The position numbers were made by a program, and so were the translations under genes. 64,000 bases of DNA, from contig NZ_BDIR01000002.1 in assembly GCF_001895145.1 (NCBI RefSeq), positions 310,001 through 374,000 on the forward strand, read 5' to 3'. Each line of letters opens with the position of its first letter. The first letter of the stretch is position 1. Under the pieces are notes generated by a model. It searched no databases. It saw only the letters and a program-made list of their open reading frames with translations, and was not told where the DNA came from. This DNA comes from Arcobacter sp. LA11. GTDB lineage: Bacteria > Campylobacterota > Campylobacteria > Campylobacterales > Arcobacteraceae. Shown one piece after another: positions 56,522-64,000 of the stretch.

Positions 56522-58160
56522 AATATTTTTTTTATTGATGATTTTAATAGTATATTCTCATACTATGGATAATATAGAAGAAGATATATTTAAAGAAGAT
56601 AAATCTTCTTTAGACGCTATAAACTATTTGCATCCTAAATCACATATAAAAGTATTTCTTCCTAGTATTCCTTATATTTATATATCAAAAAATACAAATG
56701 CTGGACTTATACGTTCTGATGATAATGAACAAGGTTGGGTATATGATTTAGCCAAATCTCATGAACGAATAGATGATTATACTTATATTTTCGAAATCAA
56801 AAGAAATTTAAAGTTTCAAGATGGTACTTCTTTTACAATTGAATCGGTTATGAATAATTTAAATCATTTTAAGAAGAATCCTTTTTTATTCACAAATGTT
56901 GATAAAATAGATTTTGAAATTACAAAATTAGATGATTATAGAATAAAAATTAAATTAAAACAGAAGTATGAGATGTTTTTTTTAGACTTGGCAAGAGTAT
57001 TCTTTTTTACAGATGAATATCTTAAAAAATATAATCCAAAAGGCGAAGAGACAGAGACTGGAACAAAAGCTGCTGGAGCTTTTGGTATGGGTCCATATAT
57101 TTTAAAAAGTGGTTATGCAATTGGTAAAAAACAAACTAATAAAATTATACTTGAGGCAAATCCATATTATTGGGATAAAAGATATCCAAAAATTAAAAAA
57201 GTAACTATTTTTACCCAACTTGATGCAAATGAAGCTTTTGATAGTGCTGTAAATTATGAAGGGTTACTTGATATATCGCCTATTCCTTTTGACAAGAAAA
57301 TTGAAGCAGTTATGTCTAAATATTCGAAACTAGTAATAAAAGAGTCTACAAATAATATTATTGTTTTTTTTAATCTTATTAATGGAAATAAAAAGCTAAG
57401 AGATAAAAAAGTAAGAATAGCACTTAACGAGGCTTTAAATCAAGAGAATCTCTTAAATTTTGTATATAAAAAAGAAGGAACACTTTCTCCTTTTTCTACA
57501 TCTATTCATTTTAAAGTAGTAAATAAAATTGCTAAGAAGAAAGAGTACAAAGTATATTCAATGAGTGAAAAAGAGAAGCATAAATTATTAGATGGTTTAG
57601 TTCTTGATGTTTTTACTCAAGATCGTTTTATGTTTTTATGGAGAGGAATTGAGTATCAACTTGAACAATATGGAGTAAAGTTAAATTATCTTGTTACAAC
57701 TAGTGAAAAAGATATTTATGAACAATTACTTAATACAAAATCTTCTAAAAATAGTAAGTCTTGGGATATGTTAGCTTGGGGTGATGATGATTGGTATTAT
57801 CAAAATCCTTGGACAACTCTATTTATTTATGAAAGTGATTCTCCTTGGTCTACCATTCCTAATGACGCATTTATGAAAAAATATATTGATAAATTTTTTG
57901 AAACTAAAATAGATGAATCAGAATATGAAGATGTTGTTTCAAAGATTTTATATAGAGCAAGAGATATGGCATATACTTTAAGAGTACCATCTATAAATAA
58001 AGTAATAGCTGTAAATAAAGAGGTGATTTTTGAACCATATGAGGGAGGTATTATTCCTTTATGGAAAACAAAAATTACAAAAAAACATTGGTCTGTTAGA
58101 AAGAAAGTAAATTATCCTGAAAATCTACATCAGCCAATAATTCCCCTAAGGGTCAAATAA
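56514..58160 (+). CDS. Family 5 periplasmic solute-binding protein, likely sensor component
   Basis: A 548-residue extracellular solute-binding protein of the peptide/nickel class (SBP_bac_5). Signal peptide at 1-18 (TTG start, FFLLMILIVYSHT). Family segments: YTYIFEIKRNLKFQDGTSFTIESV (about 83-106), GAFGMGPYILKSGYAIGKKQTNKIILEANPYYWDKRYP (about 184-222) and NALN-type KVRIALNEALNQENLLNFVY near 300. No permease or ATPase genes accompany it. It overlaps the response regulator by 8 bp and the sensor kinase by 1 bp, so it most likely binds a ligand and signals to that kinase. The ligand is unknown. Confidence 0.88.
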   Translation: MSRIFFLLMILIVYSHTMDNIEEDIFKEDKSSLDAINYLHPKSHIKVFLPSIPYIYISKNTNAGLIRSDDNEQGWVYDLAKSHERIDDYTYIFEIKRNLKFQDGTSFTIESVMNNLNHFKKNPFLFTNVDKIDFEITKLDDYRIKIKLKQKYEMFFLDLARVFFFTDEYLKKYNPKGEETETGTKAAGAFGMGPYILKSGYAIGKKQTNKIILEANPYYWDKRYPKIKKVTIFTQLDANEAFDSAVNYEGLLDISPIPFDKKIEAVMSKYSKLVIKESTNNIIVFFNLINGNKKLRDKKVRIALNEALNQENLLNFVYKKEGTLSPFSTSIHFKVVNKIAKKKEYKVYSMSEKEKHKLLDGLVLDVFTQDRFMFLWRGIEYQLEQYGVKLNYLVTTSEKDIYEQLLNTKSSKNSKSWDMLAWGDDDWYYQNPWTTLFIYESDSPWSTIPNDAFMKKYIDKFFETKIDESEYEDVVSKILYRARDMAYTLRVPSINKVIAVNKEVIFEPYEGGIIPLWKTKITKKHWSVRKKVNYPENLHQPIIPLRVK

Positions 58161-59827
58161 TGAGAATAATTAACAGGTTTAATATCAAGTCAAAATTGAG
58201 TATTTTATTCATCGTTTTATGTTGTTCAGTATTTATTTTTGGATATATAATTATTGATATAAGTGAGAACTCAAAAGGAAGATTAAAAGCAGTTTATCTT
58301 CAATCTCAAGATGTATCACTATTACAAGAAAATATCATAACTCCTTTATATAAATTAAGAGAAAAAACTCAATCTCTTGTAATGGCTCCAAATAAAAAAT
58401 TAAGAGTCAAGATCCAATATGATTTAAATTTATTGATAAAAGAGTTAGAGAAATCTTTTTCAAATTTTCATATAGAAGATGAACAAACAATCAATTTATG
58501 GGATAAATATAAAAAAGTTATAAAAAGAACAAATTATTATTTACAAAGAGGCTTTGAAGAGGGTGCTTATATAAATGTAACAACAAAAGGAAAAGACCAG
58601 TTTGAATTTTTGATAAATCATTTATTGAATTTACAAAGTGAACTATTAAATAAAGCAAAAACTTCTTATTCTAATGCAGTTGAAGAATCAAAGTTATTGA
58701 TTATTGAAATTATAATATATTTATTAATAATTCTATTTTTCTCAATAATTATTGGATGGCTTATTTCAAATAGTATTATTACTTCTATGGATGTTGTTCA
58801 AAGAGGTTTAAATGAGTTTTTTGAATACTTAAATTATAAAAAAGATAAAGCTCAAAAAATTGTTATTCATTCAAATGATGAGTTTTCTCAGATGGCACAA
58901 TCAATTAATCAAAATTTTGAGAATGTAGAACTTAATATCAAAAAAAATGAAGAGTTAATCAAAAATGCAACAAAAGTATTACAAAGTATAAAAAGTGGTA
59001 ATTTAGGAATGAGGCTAACAACAAATACAAATAGTAAAGCTTTAAATGAGTTAAAAATTATGATAAATAATATGATAGATAATTTAGAATACAAAATACA
59101 AAATGAGATAGATAAAAGGTTAGAACAAGAACAGATTTTAATACAGCAATCAAAACTAGCAGCCATGGGAGAAATGATAGGAAATATTGCTCATCAATGG
59201 AGACAACCTTTATCACAAATATCAGCTATTCATATGAATATGTTAGCTACTTATGAATTTAATGAATTCACAGAAGAATATTTAAATGAAAAAATAGAAG
59301 AGGCCGATATGCTTACTTCTTATATGACTCAAACAATCTCTGACTTTCAAAACTTTTTTAATCCTGAAGAAAAGAAACAAATATTTAGTGTAAAAGAGGC
59401 TTGTAATAAGGCTTGTTTTATTGTTAAAAGTGCTTTGAACTATCATAATATAGAGTTAACTTTAAATGTATTAGATGATGAAAAAGTAAATGGATATCAA
59501 AATGAGTATTCTCAAGTGATATTAAATATTTTAAGTAACGCAAAAGATATATTATTAGAAAGAGAAATAAAAAATCCAAAAATTCAAATAGAAATAAAAA
59601 GTGGAGAGGATTATAATATTTTAAAAATAGAAGATAATGCGGGAGGAGTAGATGAAGATATTTTAGATAAGATTTTTGAACCATATTTTACAACTCATCA
59701 TAAAACTCAAGGTACAGGAATAGGTCTTTATATGTCTAAAAATATTATTGAAAGAGAAATGAATGGATTTATAAATGTTAAAAATACTGAAGTTGGAGCT
59801 TGCTTTACAATAAAGGTTCCCCAATAG
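58160..59827 (+). CDS. Membrane sensor histidine kinase
   Basis: A 555-residue kinase. TM1 lies at about 13-34 (SILFIVLCCSVFIFGYIIID), and a periplasmic helical sensor at about 35-175. TM2 lies at about 180-203 (IIEIIIYLLIILFFSIIIGWLI), followed by a HAMP-like linker. The H box is MIGNIAHQWRQPLSQ with His345, a form common in Campylobacterota. The ATPase has NEYSQVILNILSNAKD (N box), IEDNAGGV (G1) and GTGIGLYMSKNII (G2). It ends a response regulator - binding protein - kinase operon. The binding protein probably docks on the periplasmic sensor region. Confidence 0.93.
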   Translation: MRIINRFNIKSKLSILFIVLCCSVFIFGYIIIDISENSKGRLKAVYLQSQDVSLLQENIITPLYKLREKTQSLVMAPNKKLRVKIQYDLNLLIKELEKSFSNFHIEDEQTINLWDKYKKVIKRTNYYLQRGFEEGAYINVTTKGKDQFEFLINHLLNLQSELLNKAKTSYSNAVEESKLLIIEIIIYLLIILFFSIIIGWLISNSIITSMDVVQRGLNEFFEYLNYKKDKAQKIVIHSNDEFSQMAQSINQNFENVELNIKKNEELIKNATKVLQSIKSGNLGMRLTTNTNSKALNELKIMINNMIDNLEYKIQNEIDKRLEQEQILIQQSKLAAMGEMIGNIAHQWRQPLSQISAIHMNMLATYEFNEFTEEYLNEKIEEADMLTSYMTQTISDFQNFFNPEEKKQIFSVKEACNKACFIVKSALNYHNIELTLNVLDDEKVNGYQNEYSQVILNILSNAKDILLEREIKNPKIQIEIKSGEDYNILKIEDNAGGVDEDILDKIFEPYFTTHHKTQGTGIGLYMSKNIIEREMNGFINVKNTEVGACFTIKVPQ

Positions 59828-59846
59828 TTTTGGCTTTAGAAAGATT

Positions 59847-59879
59847 TAGACTAAAAAGAGTATAACTCTTTTTAGTCTA
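59847..59879. terminator. Convergent terminator between the kinase and actP2
   Basis: Perfect 15-bp arms TAGACTAAAAAGAGT / ACTCTTTTTAGTCTA with an ATA loop, between convergent genes; works in both directions. Confidence 0.9.
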
Positions 59880-59889
59880 TTAAATATAC

Positions 59890-61539
59890 TTAGTGATCAA
59901 CTGCTCCATCTGCACCAAATCCTGTTTCAGCTCTAACATTCTGAGCTTCAAATGCTTTTTGTTCATCTTTTGCTCTTTGAGAATTATCAGTAATTGAGAA
60001 AAACCAAATACCAATAAAGGCAATAGATACAGAGAATAAAGCAGGGTGTTTATATGGAAAAATTGCTTCTGCATTTCCTAAAACTGATACCCAAACAACG
60101 GGACCTAAAATAACTAAAACAACAGCTGTAATAAGACCCATTAGTCCACCAATTAATGCTCCTCTTGTTGTTAATTTAGACCAGTAAATTGATAAGAAAA
60201 GAATTGGGAAGTTTGCTGATGCTGCAATTGCAAATGCAAGACCAACCATAAACGCAATATTTTGTTGTTCAAATGCAATACCTAATACCACTCCTACTAT
60301 ACCAATAGCAATTGTAGCTCTTTTTGAAACTTTAATTTCTTGCTCTTCTGTACAGTTTGTATTTATAACAGAAGCATAAAGGTCATGAGAAATCGCAGAT
60401 GCCCCAGCAAGAGTTAGTCCAGATACAACGGCTAAAATAGTTGCAAATGCTACTGCTGAAATAAATCCTAGAAATACATTTCCTCCTACAACATGAGATA
60501 GATGAATTGCTGCCATATTATTTCCACCAAATAATTTACCGTCAACAAAATAAGCTTGTCCTTCTGGAGAGTTTAAGAAAACAATTGCTCCAAGACCAAT
60601 AATTGCAATTACTAAATAAAAGTATCCAATAAATCCAGTTGCATAAACAACAGATTTTCTAGCTTCTTTTGCATTTCCTACTGTAAAGAATCTCATAAGT
60701 ACATGGGGAAGACCAGCAGTACCTAACATAAGTGCTAAACCTAATGAAATTGCAGAGACTGGATCAGAGATAAAGCCTCCTGGAGCCATAATATCTTGTC
60801 CTAAAGTATGTGTTTCAACAGCTTTTGTAGCTAATGCTTCAAAAGAAAAACCAAAATGACTTAATACCATGAATCCCATAAAAGTAACACCAGATAAAAG
60901 TAATACTGCTTTGATAATTTGTACCCATGTTGTAGCAAGCATACCACCAAATGTTACATAAACAATCATCATTACACCAACTAAAATTACGGCATATTCA
61001 TATTCTAATCCAAATAATACTTGAATAAGTTTTCCTGAACCAACCATTTGTGCAATTAAATATAAAGTAACAACTGCTAAAGAACCAAGTGCTGCAAGAG
61101 TTCTAATCTCTTTTTGACCAAGTCTATATGCAGCAATGTCTGCAAATGTAAATTTACCTAAGTTTCTTAATTTCTCAGCCATTAAGAACAAAATTACTGG
61201 CCAACCAACTAAAAATCCAACTGCATAAACAAGACCATCATAACCTTTTAAATAAACAAGTCCTGATAATCCTAAAAAAGATGCTGCTGACATATAATCA
61301 CCTGCAATTGCCATACCATTTTGGAATCCTGAAATTCCTCCACCTGCCGTATAAAAATCTGATGCAGATTTAGTTCTTTTTGCTGCCCAGTAAGTAATAC
61401 CTAAAGTACCACCAACAAAGATAAAAAACATAATAATTGCAGGAATATTAAGCTCTCTTTTTGTTGCTTCAAACTGTGCATCACCAGCTGCAAACATTGC
61501 AACTACAAAAATTGAAATAAGTGCTAATATTCTTAACAT
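59890..61539 (-). CDS. actP: Cation/acetate symporter (copy 2)
   Basis: A 549-residue paralogue of the symporter at 49336, equal in length and nearly collinear. It shares [54 protein letters not shown] and [27 protein letters not shown]. Differences cluster in the loop after [18 protein letters not shown] and at the C-terminal tail. It is coupled to its own yjcH. The two copies may differ in affinity or expression. Confidence 0.94.
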   Translation of the reverse strand: MLRILALISIFVVAMFAAGDAQFEATKRELNIPAIIMFFIFVGGTLGITYWAAKRTKSASDFYTAGGGISGFQNGMAIAGDYMSAASFLGLSGLVYLKGYDGLVYAVGFLVGWPVILFLMAEKLRNLGKFTFADIAAYRLGQKEIRTLAALGSLAVVTLYLIAQMVGSGKLIQVLFGLEYEYAVILVGVMMIVYVTFGGMLATTWVQIIKAVLLLSGVTFMGFMVLSHFGFSFEALATKAVETHTLGQDIMAPGGFISDPVSAISLGLALMLGTAGLPHVLMRFFTVGNAKEARKSVVYATGFIGYFYLVIAIIGLGAIVFLNSPEGQAYFVDGKLFGGNNMAAIHLSHVVGGNVFLGFISAVAFATILAVVSGLTLAGASAISHDLYASVINTNCTEEQEIKVSKRATIAIGIVGVVLGIAFEQQNIAFMVGLAFAIAASANFPILFLSIYWSKLTTRGALIGGLMGLITAVVLVILGPVVWVSVLGNAEAIFPYKHPALFSVSIAFIGIWFFSITDNSQRAKDEQKAFEAQNVRAETGFGADGAVDH

Positions 61540-61853
61540 TATAATTCTTCCTTTACATCTTCTCTAATTTTATTAGTTAAATCTTCAAATTCACCATTTG
61601 CTCTTTTTACGTAGATTAATGTTGTAATGAAGCTAATAATAATAATTGCAGCTGCAACAGGGAATGCTATAGTCATAACACCTTCCCCAGTTTTAATTCC
61701 AAGTACTGTAGGGTTAAATGCAATCGTTAAAATGTATGTATAAAACATAACTAAAATGAAAATGCCTAATTTAACAGCAAAACCAGTTCTTTTTTTTACT
61801 AACTCTTGATAGTTGGGGTTAGCTTTTATTTTCTGTACTAATTGATCGTTCAT
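61539..61853 (-). CDS. yjcH: DUF485 (YjcH) membrane protein, ActP partner (copy 2)
   Basis: A 104-residue two-TM protein parallel to the copy at 50985 ([42 protein letters not shown]). The stop overlaps the actP2 start by one base. The upstream region has two TAGCAT boxes 11 bp apart. Confidence 0.93.
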   Translation of the reverse strand: MNDQLVQKIKANPNYQELVKKRTGFAVKLGIFILVMFYTYILTIAFNPTVLGIKTGEGVMTIAFPVAAAIIIISFITTLIYVKRANGEFEDLTNKIREDVKEEL

Positions 61854-61910
61854 AGATCCGTCCTCTCCTCTAGACTTATTTTCTTATATTACAATTTCTT
61901 ATACTTTTAG

Positions 61911-61927
61911 TAGCATAAAAATAGCAT
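61911..61927 (-). promoter_or_regulatory. Two-copy 11-bp direct-repeat operator (acetate box) upstream of yjcH-actP2
   Basis: TAGCAT at 61911 and 61922 (plus-strand reading), exactly 11 bp apart, followed by AT-rich spacers. Possible minus-strand -10 TATAAG at 61898-61903. Same motif, spacing and orientation as the boxes upstream of pta and yjcH-actP1. Confidence 0.55.
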
Positions 61928-62057
61928 TACAAAAATAATGTAGATTATACATCTAATAATTTGTAGATTAGTTTAAAAGTTGATTTTTAAGTCAAGATTA
62001 AGTATGAATACATATTCAGTAACAAATAGTTACAACAATAAAATAACAAAAAAGAAT

Positions 62058-62074
62058 ATGCTATTTTATTGCTA
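62058..62074 (+). promoter_or_regulatory. Inverted-orientation 11-bp repeat (ATGCTA/TTGCTA)
   Basis: ATGCTA at 62058 and TTGCTA at 62069 on the plus strand. The 19 bases ATGCTATTTTATTGCTACG differ by one base from part of the pta box read on its coding strand (ATGCTATTTTAATGCTACG). It lies at the far end of the same intergenic region, in the opposite orientation to the 61911 box. Confidence 0.4.
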
Positions 62075-62095
62075 CGAAGTAATGTGAATTTTTAA

Positions 62096-62728
62096 TTATC
62101 CTGTATAAAATGTAGAGTTTGCAGGAGTCATTTCTCTTAGTTTTAGGAATATCATTGAAGTCATTATTGCATCATTTAAAGCATCATGTTTTCCAAGTTC
62201 AGGAATTTCTAACTCTTTCATAATAGTATCAAATTTTAAATCAATAAATTGATATTCAGAGTTTTTTGGTCTAGTCTTATAATACATTGAAGATACCTCA
62301 ATGGAATGATTAGGAAGTTTAATCCCAATATATTTTTTTGTATATTTTGAAATCATTGCAATATCAAATTTAATGTAGTATCCTACAATTGTTCTATTTC
62401 CAATGAATTCTAAAAGTTCTAAAATAGCATCCTTAGGATCTACAGCATTTTCTAAATCAATAGGTCTTATATGATGAATTTTGATTGACTCTTCAGTTAC
62501 ATTTTTTGAAGGTTTTACAAATATATTTAAAGTTTTTCTCATCAAGATTTTATTTTCTTTGATGATTACTGCACCTATAGAAAGAATTTCATCTTTTTTA
62601 GGACTTAAGCCAGTTGTCTCACAATCTAAACATACATATTCATCTTTTGGAGCATCCTCAAAAAGAAAATCATATCTTTTATCTTTTAGATTCTTTCTTC
62701 TCCAGTTTTTTATAAATTTTTTAAACAT
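62096..62728 (-). CDS. DnaQ-type 3'-5' exonuclease linked to acetate symporter genes (copy 2)
   Basis: A 210-residue DEDDh exonuclease paralogous to the one at 46680: YVCLDCETTGLSPKKDEILSIGAV (ExoI), VGYYIKFDIAMISKYT (ExoII), LGKHDALNDAIMTSMIFL (ExoIII). Catalytic D, E, H and D are kept. It shares one base with the DUF294 gene upstream. Here the module order is DUF294, exonuclease, yjcH, actP, whereas copy 1 reads yjcH, actP, DUF294, exonuclease. Confidence 0.88.
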   Translation of the reverse strand: MFKKFIKNWRRKNLKDKRYDFLFEDAPKDEYVCLDCETTGLSPKKDEILSIGAVIIKENKILMRKTLNIFVKPSKNVTEESIKIHHIRPIDLENAVDPKDAILELLEFIGNRTIVGYYIKFDIAMISKYTKKYIGIKLPNHSIEVSSMYYKTRPKNSEYQFIDLKFDTIMKELEIPELGKHDALNDAIMTSMIFLKLREMTPANSTFYTG

Positions 62729-64000
62729 TATGAAATCTTATCTGTTTTAAATGAATAGCTAATAAATTTTTTAAAATCATTTACGATTTTAAAACTATCT
62801 TTTAGTAAATCTCTCTCAATCTTACCTAAAGAGTGAGTATCTATTTCATTATTAATTTCTTTATCATCCTGAATCATCAATAAGTGTGCTTTTAGTCTTA
62901 ATGTATTTAAAACATCAAAAGCTTCAAGTAATTCATGTGCCATATCATGTTCTAATACTTTTTTACTTTCTAATATTTTTATTCTTTTTATTGTTGTAGT
63001 TTCTCTGATTTTTTCACGTAATGCAAGACTTCTTATCCCTTGTACTATTGGGAAAACACCAGTTTTTTTAATATCAAGAATATGTGTTTTTGTCATAAAA
63101 TTTGCTACGGTACTTGGAGTGTCAAAAGTTAGAGTAGCTTTTGCAAAATATGCCATAAAAACATCTTTATCATGCAGTTTATTAAATAAATCATCTTTTA
63201 AATTAATTAATAATTCTTTATCTCCTGCAACTGCATAAGCATCAAAGAAAATTGCTAAATCCATGTAATTTTGCATATCTGGTGCTTCAATCCATTTAGC
63301 AGTCTCTTTTTTATAATCTTCTACATTTTTACACCAAAATGGATTTGATACCATAATATTACCTTCACATGGAGGATAACCAAAATCAATTAGAGTTTGA
63401 GTGATTCTTTCCATATAAGGTCTATATTTTTCAACATCAACTCCATCTTTGACAACTAAGGCATTATCTTGGTCAGTTTTCATGATTTGTTCATTTCTAC
63501 CTTCACTTCCCATTACAATAAGACATGCATCAGCTTGCATTTCATCTGGCAACATTAACGTGTATAGCTTTTTATAAACTTTTGTATTTAATTGACCAAT
63601 TAAATTTGATATATGATTTACTTTTACACCTTTTGCATTTAGTGTTTTAATAGTATTGATTAATTCAATACTTGCATCTTTTAAATCTCCAATACTTTTA
63701 GCATTTTTAATTTTTGAATCTACAACATATGTATGATTTGCAAAATGTGATAAGACATCAATTTGTTCTAAAATACCAATCATATTACAATCGTTATCAA
63801 CAACCCCAACTCTTTTAATATTCTTTTTAATTAATAAAGAGAATGAGTCAAATAAGTAATCATCTTGGTTTACTGATAATAAAGGGAATATTGCAATATC
63901 ATCAACTGGTATTGTTAAATCTCTACCTTCTAATAATACTTTTATTTTAAGCAATGAATCTGTGATAATTCCATATTCATTATTTTCTTTTTTTACAATT
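62728..64000 (-). CDS. CBS/DUF294 nucleotidyltransferase signalling protein (copy 2, 5' end beyond window)
   Basis: The C-terminal ~423 residues of a paralogue of the protein at 47293. The frame continues without a stop to the window edge (IVKKENNEYGIITDSLL..), so the TTG at 63954 is internal and not the start. Visible are the end of the first CBS motif, a second CBS region (KRVGVVDNDCNMIGILEQID), the nucleotidyltransferase VMGSEGRNEQIMKTDQDNALVV, and the DUF294_C helical region. A cyclic-nucleotide domain probably lies in the missing N terminus, by analogy with copy 1. It overlaps the exonuclease gene by one base. Confidence 0.88.
   Translation of the reverse strand, partial: IVKKENNEYGIITDSLLKIKVLLEGRDLTIPVDDIAIFPLLSVNQDDYLFDSFSLLIKKNIKRVGVVDNDCNMIGILEQIDVLSHFANHTYVVDSKIKNAKSIGDLKDASIELINTIKTLNAKGVKVNHISNLIGQLNTKVYKKLYTLMLPDEMQADACLIVMGSEGRNEQIMKTDQDNALVVKDGVDVEKYRPYMERITQTLIDFGYPPCEGNIMVSNPFWCKNVEDYKKETAKWIEAPDMQNYMDLAIFFDAYAVAGDKELLINLKDDLFNKLHDKDVFMAYFAKATLTFDTPSTVANFMTKTHILDIKKTGVFPIVQGIRSLALREKIRETTTIKRIKILESKKVLEHDMAHELLEAFDVLNTLRLKAHLLMIQDDKEINNEIDTHSLGKIERDLLKDSFKIVNDFKKFISYSFKTDKIS

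Noticed and set aside
63952-63954. TTG at 63954 as start of the DUF294 copy 2 gene
   Set aside because: The frame stays open to the window edge and the upstream residues continue the CBS domain, so the true start lies outside.

Overview
The window is a 64 kb piece of a low-GC bacterial chromosome with tightly packed housekeeping genes. It most likely comes from the Arcobacter group (Arcobacteraceae, Campylobacterota). This rests on the ftsH / Psd-like / leuA order, the aroQ / aminodeoxyfutalosine deaminase / sppA order, the accD-rlmH-dksA neighbourhood, a Campylobacter-type MnmA, a histidine-kinase box reading IAHQWRQPLS, a MutS7-type MutS with an HNH tail, and weak -35 but clear -10 promoters. 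The assignment is inference; no rRNA or tRNA gene lies in the window. No phage, insertion sequence, integrase or CRISPR array was seen.

Layout. 1-4.8 kb: cyclophilin, 2Fe-2S protein, panD, ybaB, a polyprenyl diphosphate synthase, and groESL behind a consensus promoter with a CIRCE operator. 4.8-5.2 kb: a gene-free stretch rich in hairpins. 5.2-18.4 kb: a degenerate receiver protein, a YkgJ protein, an inositol-phosphatase family enzyme, glmS, metK (whose start lies in a four-copy 13-bp tandem repeat), accD, a ThiE-like gene, rlmH, dksA, dus, prmA, ftsH and a Psd-like gene that has lost its cleavage serine. 18.4-20.2 kb: leuA behind a consensus promoter and a leader peptide with four consecutive Leu codons. 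20.3-26.3 kb: a DUF1538-DUF1538-PII fusion, a thioredoxin, a haem-binding protein and MutS7-HNH. 26.3-37.7 kb, mostly minus strand: hisA, hisH, comFC, lepA, an OmpA-family protein, prs, two unrelated-subfamily mnmA genes with a truncated folK copy between them, folK and an M24 peptidase. 37.8-42 kb: aroQ, aminodeoxyfutalosine deaminase, sppA and a DEAD-box helicase.

42.9-64 kb is largely an acetate block. It holds ackA-pta, a second ackA, and two paralogous sets of acetate symporter (actP), DUF485 partner (yjcH), a DUF294/CBS GlnD-like nucleotidyltransferase and a DnaQ-type exonuclease. Upstream of pta and of both yjcH-actP pairs I find direct repeats of TAGCAT (or TAGCAA) spaced exactly 11 bp, the geometry of an OmpR/PhoB-class operator; this suggests one shared acetate regulator. 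Between the two acetate sets lies a Tat-exported molybdopterin oxidoreductase operon (TorD-type chaperone, catalytic subunit, four-cluster ferredoxin subunit, small secreted protein) next to a divergent response regulator / periplasmic solute-binding protein / histidine kinase operon, reminiscent in layout of TorTSR.

The observations I rate highest are: the 11-bp acetate boxes; an in-frame UGA followed by a SECIS-like hairpin in the last gene of the molybdoenzyme operon (possible selenoprotein); the duplicated nucleotidyltransferase-exonuclease-symporter module; the leu leader; MutS7-HNH; the second MnmA with its folK scar; and the metK tandem repeat.
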